Shown here: one piece after another, positions 42,802 through 43,879 of the stretch | Layout of the letters: each line of letters opens with the position of its first letter | Numbering within the stretch: the stretch's first letter is position 1 | From: Gammaproteobacteria bacterium | GTDB lineage: Bacteria > Pseudomonadota > Gammaproteobacteria > JAADHQ01 | Direction of reading: 5' to 3' | Assembly: GCA_013151795.1 (NCBI GenBank) | Contig: JAADHQ010000030.1 | Span: forward strand, 1-43,879 | Length of the DNA stretch: 43,879 nucleotides | The notes under the pieces: generated by a model | What the model was told of the DNA's origin: nothing | Databases searched by the model: none | The model's input: the letters and a program-made list of their open reading frames with translations, nothing else | Program-made: the position numbers and the translations under genes

Positions 42802-43879
42802 ATGGATATGATCATTGCCGGGTTGCTGGACTCTATATCACCAGCCAGCCTGATGTTTGTTTTTATCGGAGTTGCAGTCGGGGTACTGATCGGGGCTATT
42901 CCCGGTATTAACGGCCCCATGGCCATCGCCTTATTTATTCCGGTTACCTATTACATGTCGGCGCTCACGGCGATCGGTTTTCTGGTCGGCCTTAATAAGG
43001 GCGCTTTCTTTGGCGGTGCGGTATCGGCCATTTTATTACGTACACCGGGGACACCCGAGGCGGCTGCGACCGCCTGGGATGGCTACCCGCTCACCCAGCA
43101 GGGCAAGGGTGAAAAAGCACTGCGCATGGCACTGTACAGCTCAGTTGCAGGAGACCTTATTTCAACAGTGGTGCTGATTGCGATAGCTGCACCACTTGCT
43201 GCTGTTGCCCTGTTCATGGGGCCGGCAGAAATATTTGCACTGATTTCACTGGCATTGACAGTTATTGCGGGTATTGGTACCTCGTCAATTTGTCGGGGAC
43301 TCATGGCAGCGGGTTTCGGTATATTGGCTGGGCTGATTGGCACCGAGCCTGTTACCGCATTGCCCAGACTGACTTTTGATGTTTATCAACTTGGCGGAGG
43401 ACTCTCGCTCATACCGGTAGCCATAGGCTTGTTAGCCTTTTCAGAAATCCTGTTACAACTTGAAAGATTTACCGGCAAGGGCGGTGGTGATCGTGCCATC
43501 AAATTCTCGCAAAAACCGGAAGATCGGTTGCTGCCGATTAAGGAATTTTTTGCAAGTACAAAGACGTTGTTACGCGGCAGCCTGATTGGTATTGGTGTCG
43601 GTGCAATGCCAGGACTGGGTGCCCCGGTGGCATCGTTCATGTCCTATGATCAGGCGCAGAAGCGATCCAAACATAAGGAAGAATTCGGCAAGGGTCGCCT
43701 GGAAGGCATCGCAGCCTCCGAGTCTGCCAATAGTGCAGTGGTCGGAGCAAGTCTGATCCCGTTGTTTGTTCTGGGTATTCCCGGCAACCTTGCCGTTGCC
43801 ATGCTCATGGGTGCTTTCATGATCCACGGTATGCAACCGGGTCCATTGATGTTCAAGGAAAACGCCCAGCTCATGTACG
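42802..43879 (+). CDS. tctA: Tripartite tricarboxylate transporter large membrane subunit (TctA family), cut by window edge
   Basis: TctA is the large transmembrane channel subunit of the TTT transporter. From the ATG at 42802, 359 codons are visible of a family length near 500. The signatures VGVLIGAIPGINGPMAIALFIPVTYYM, FFGGAVSAILLRTPGTPEAAATAWDGYP and, later, GVGAMPGLGAPVASFMSYDQAQK and ASESANSAVVGASLIPLFVLGIPG are those of TctA. Most helices of the first two-thirds are present. It appears more G+C-rich by eye than most of the window. It lies 30 bp after tctB, with no strong ribosome binding site. Confidence 0.95.
   Translation, partial: MDMIIAGLLDSISPASLMFVFIGVAVGVLIGAIPGINGPMAIALFIPVTYYMSALTAIGFLVGLNKGAFFGGAVSAILLRTPGTPEAAATAWDGYPLTQQGKGEKALRMALYSSVAGDLISTVVLIAIAAPLAAVALFMGPAEIFALISLALTVIAGIGTSSICRGLMAAGFGILAGLIGTEPVTALPRLTFDVYQLGGGLSLIPVAIGLLAFSEILLQLERFTGKGGGDRAIKFSQKPEDRLLPIKEFFASTKTLLRGSLIGIGVGAMPGLGAPVASFMSYDQAQKRSKHKEEFGKGRLEGIAASESANSAVVGASLIPLFVLGIPGNLAVAMLMGAFMIHGMQPGPLMFKENAQLMY

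Noticed and set aside
42802-43879. Minus-strand frames across tctA
   Set aside because: They are antisense shadows in a G+C-richer gene; the tctA reading frame carries all family motifs.

Overview
This window is a stretch of a moderately AT-rich gammaproteobacterial chromosome and includes the replication-origin neighbourhood. That placement rests on the classic divergent block dnaN-recF-gyrB after dnaA on one side and rpmH-rnpA-yidD-yidC-mnmE on the other, with mnmG, rsmG, parA and parB further out. It also rests on gammaproteobacterial linkages such as rhodanese(yibN)-secB-gpsA-trmL, glnA-DUF4124-ntrB-ntrC and glyQ-glyS-gmhB-plsC. I cannot name the genus. No rRNA, tRNA, insertion sequence, prophage or CRISPR array was seen.

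Layout. 1-1106: 5' part of gpmI on the minus strand, cut by the window edge. 1.2-3.8 kb: an ArsR-family regulator with the two cysteines of the SqrR/BigR persulfide sensors, a membrane-anchored rhodanese, secB and gpsA. 3.8-6.2 kb: sseB-like gene, trmL, and a class 1B dihydroorotate dehydrogenase. 6.6-14.1 kb, all minus strand: a ThiI-like PP-loop protein, tusA, a cation-efflux gene, then the nitrogen block glnA, a DUF4124 gene, ntrB and ntrC. A textbook sigma-54 promoter and two NtrC sites precede glnA, and another NtrC site precedes ntrB. 14.4-20.1 kb: glyQ, glyS, a MazG-like gene, gmhB, plsC and a DUF2189 membrane protein. 20.1-27.1 kb, minus strand: yaaA, gyrB, recF, dnaN, dnaA. 27.3-38.9 kb, plus strand: rpmH, rnpA, yidD, yidC, mnmE, mnmG, rsmG, parA, parB, with three single genes for exported proteins (metallo-beta-lactamase fold, DUF302, dienelactone-hydrolase fold) placed between them. 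Two small genes then follow a probable origin region. 39.0-43.9 kb: small DUF2892 and ferredoxin-fold proteins, a Crp/Fnr regulator, and a divergent tctCBA tripartite tricarboxylate transporter cut by the window edge.

How the parts fit. ParB is encoded at 37.3 kb. Two perfect 16-bp parS sites lie inside recF, so the segregation system and its centromere are within about 15 kb of each other. DnaA boxes sit in three places: dnaA-dnaN, dnaA-rpmH, and an AT-rich gap after parB that looks most like an unwinding origin. Sulfur trafficking recurs (persulfide-sensor-like repressor, rhodanese, TusA, thiouridylase-like PP-loop enzyme). Nitrogen control is a complete glutamine synthetase/NtrBC circuit with visible operators.

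Most noteworthy items: the SqrR/BigR-like regulator with a dyad over its own -10 box; a GmhB homologue whose catalytic nucleophile Asp is Gly; an exported dienelactone-hydrolase homologue with all three triad positions substituted; parS sites written into two conserved RecF motifs; the origin candidate after parB; and the exported genes interleaved in the origin cluster. No clearly new multi-gene system was found.
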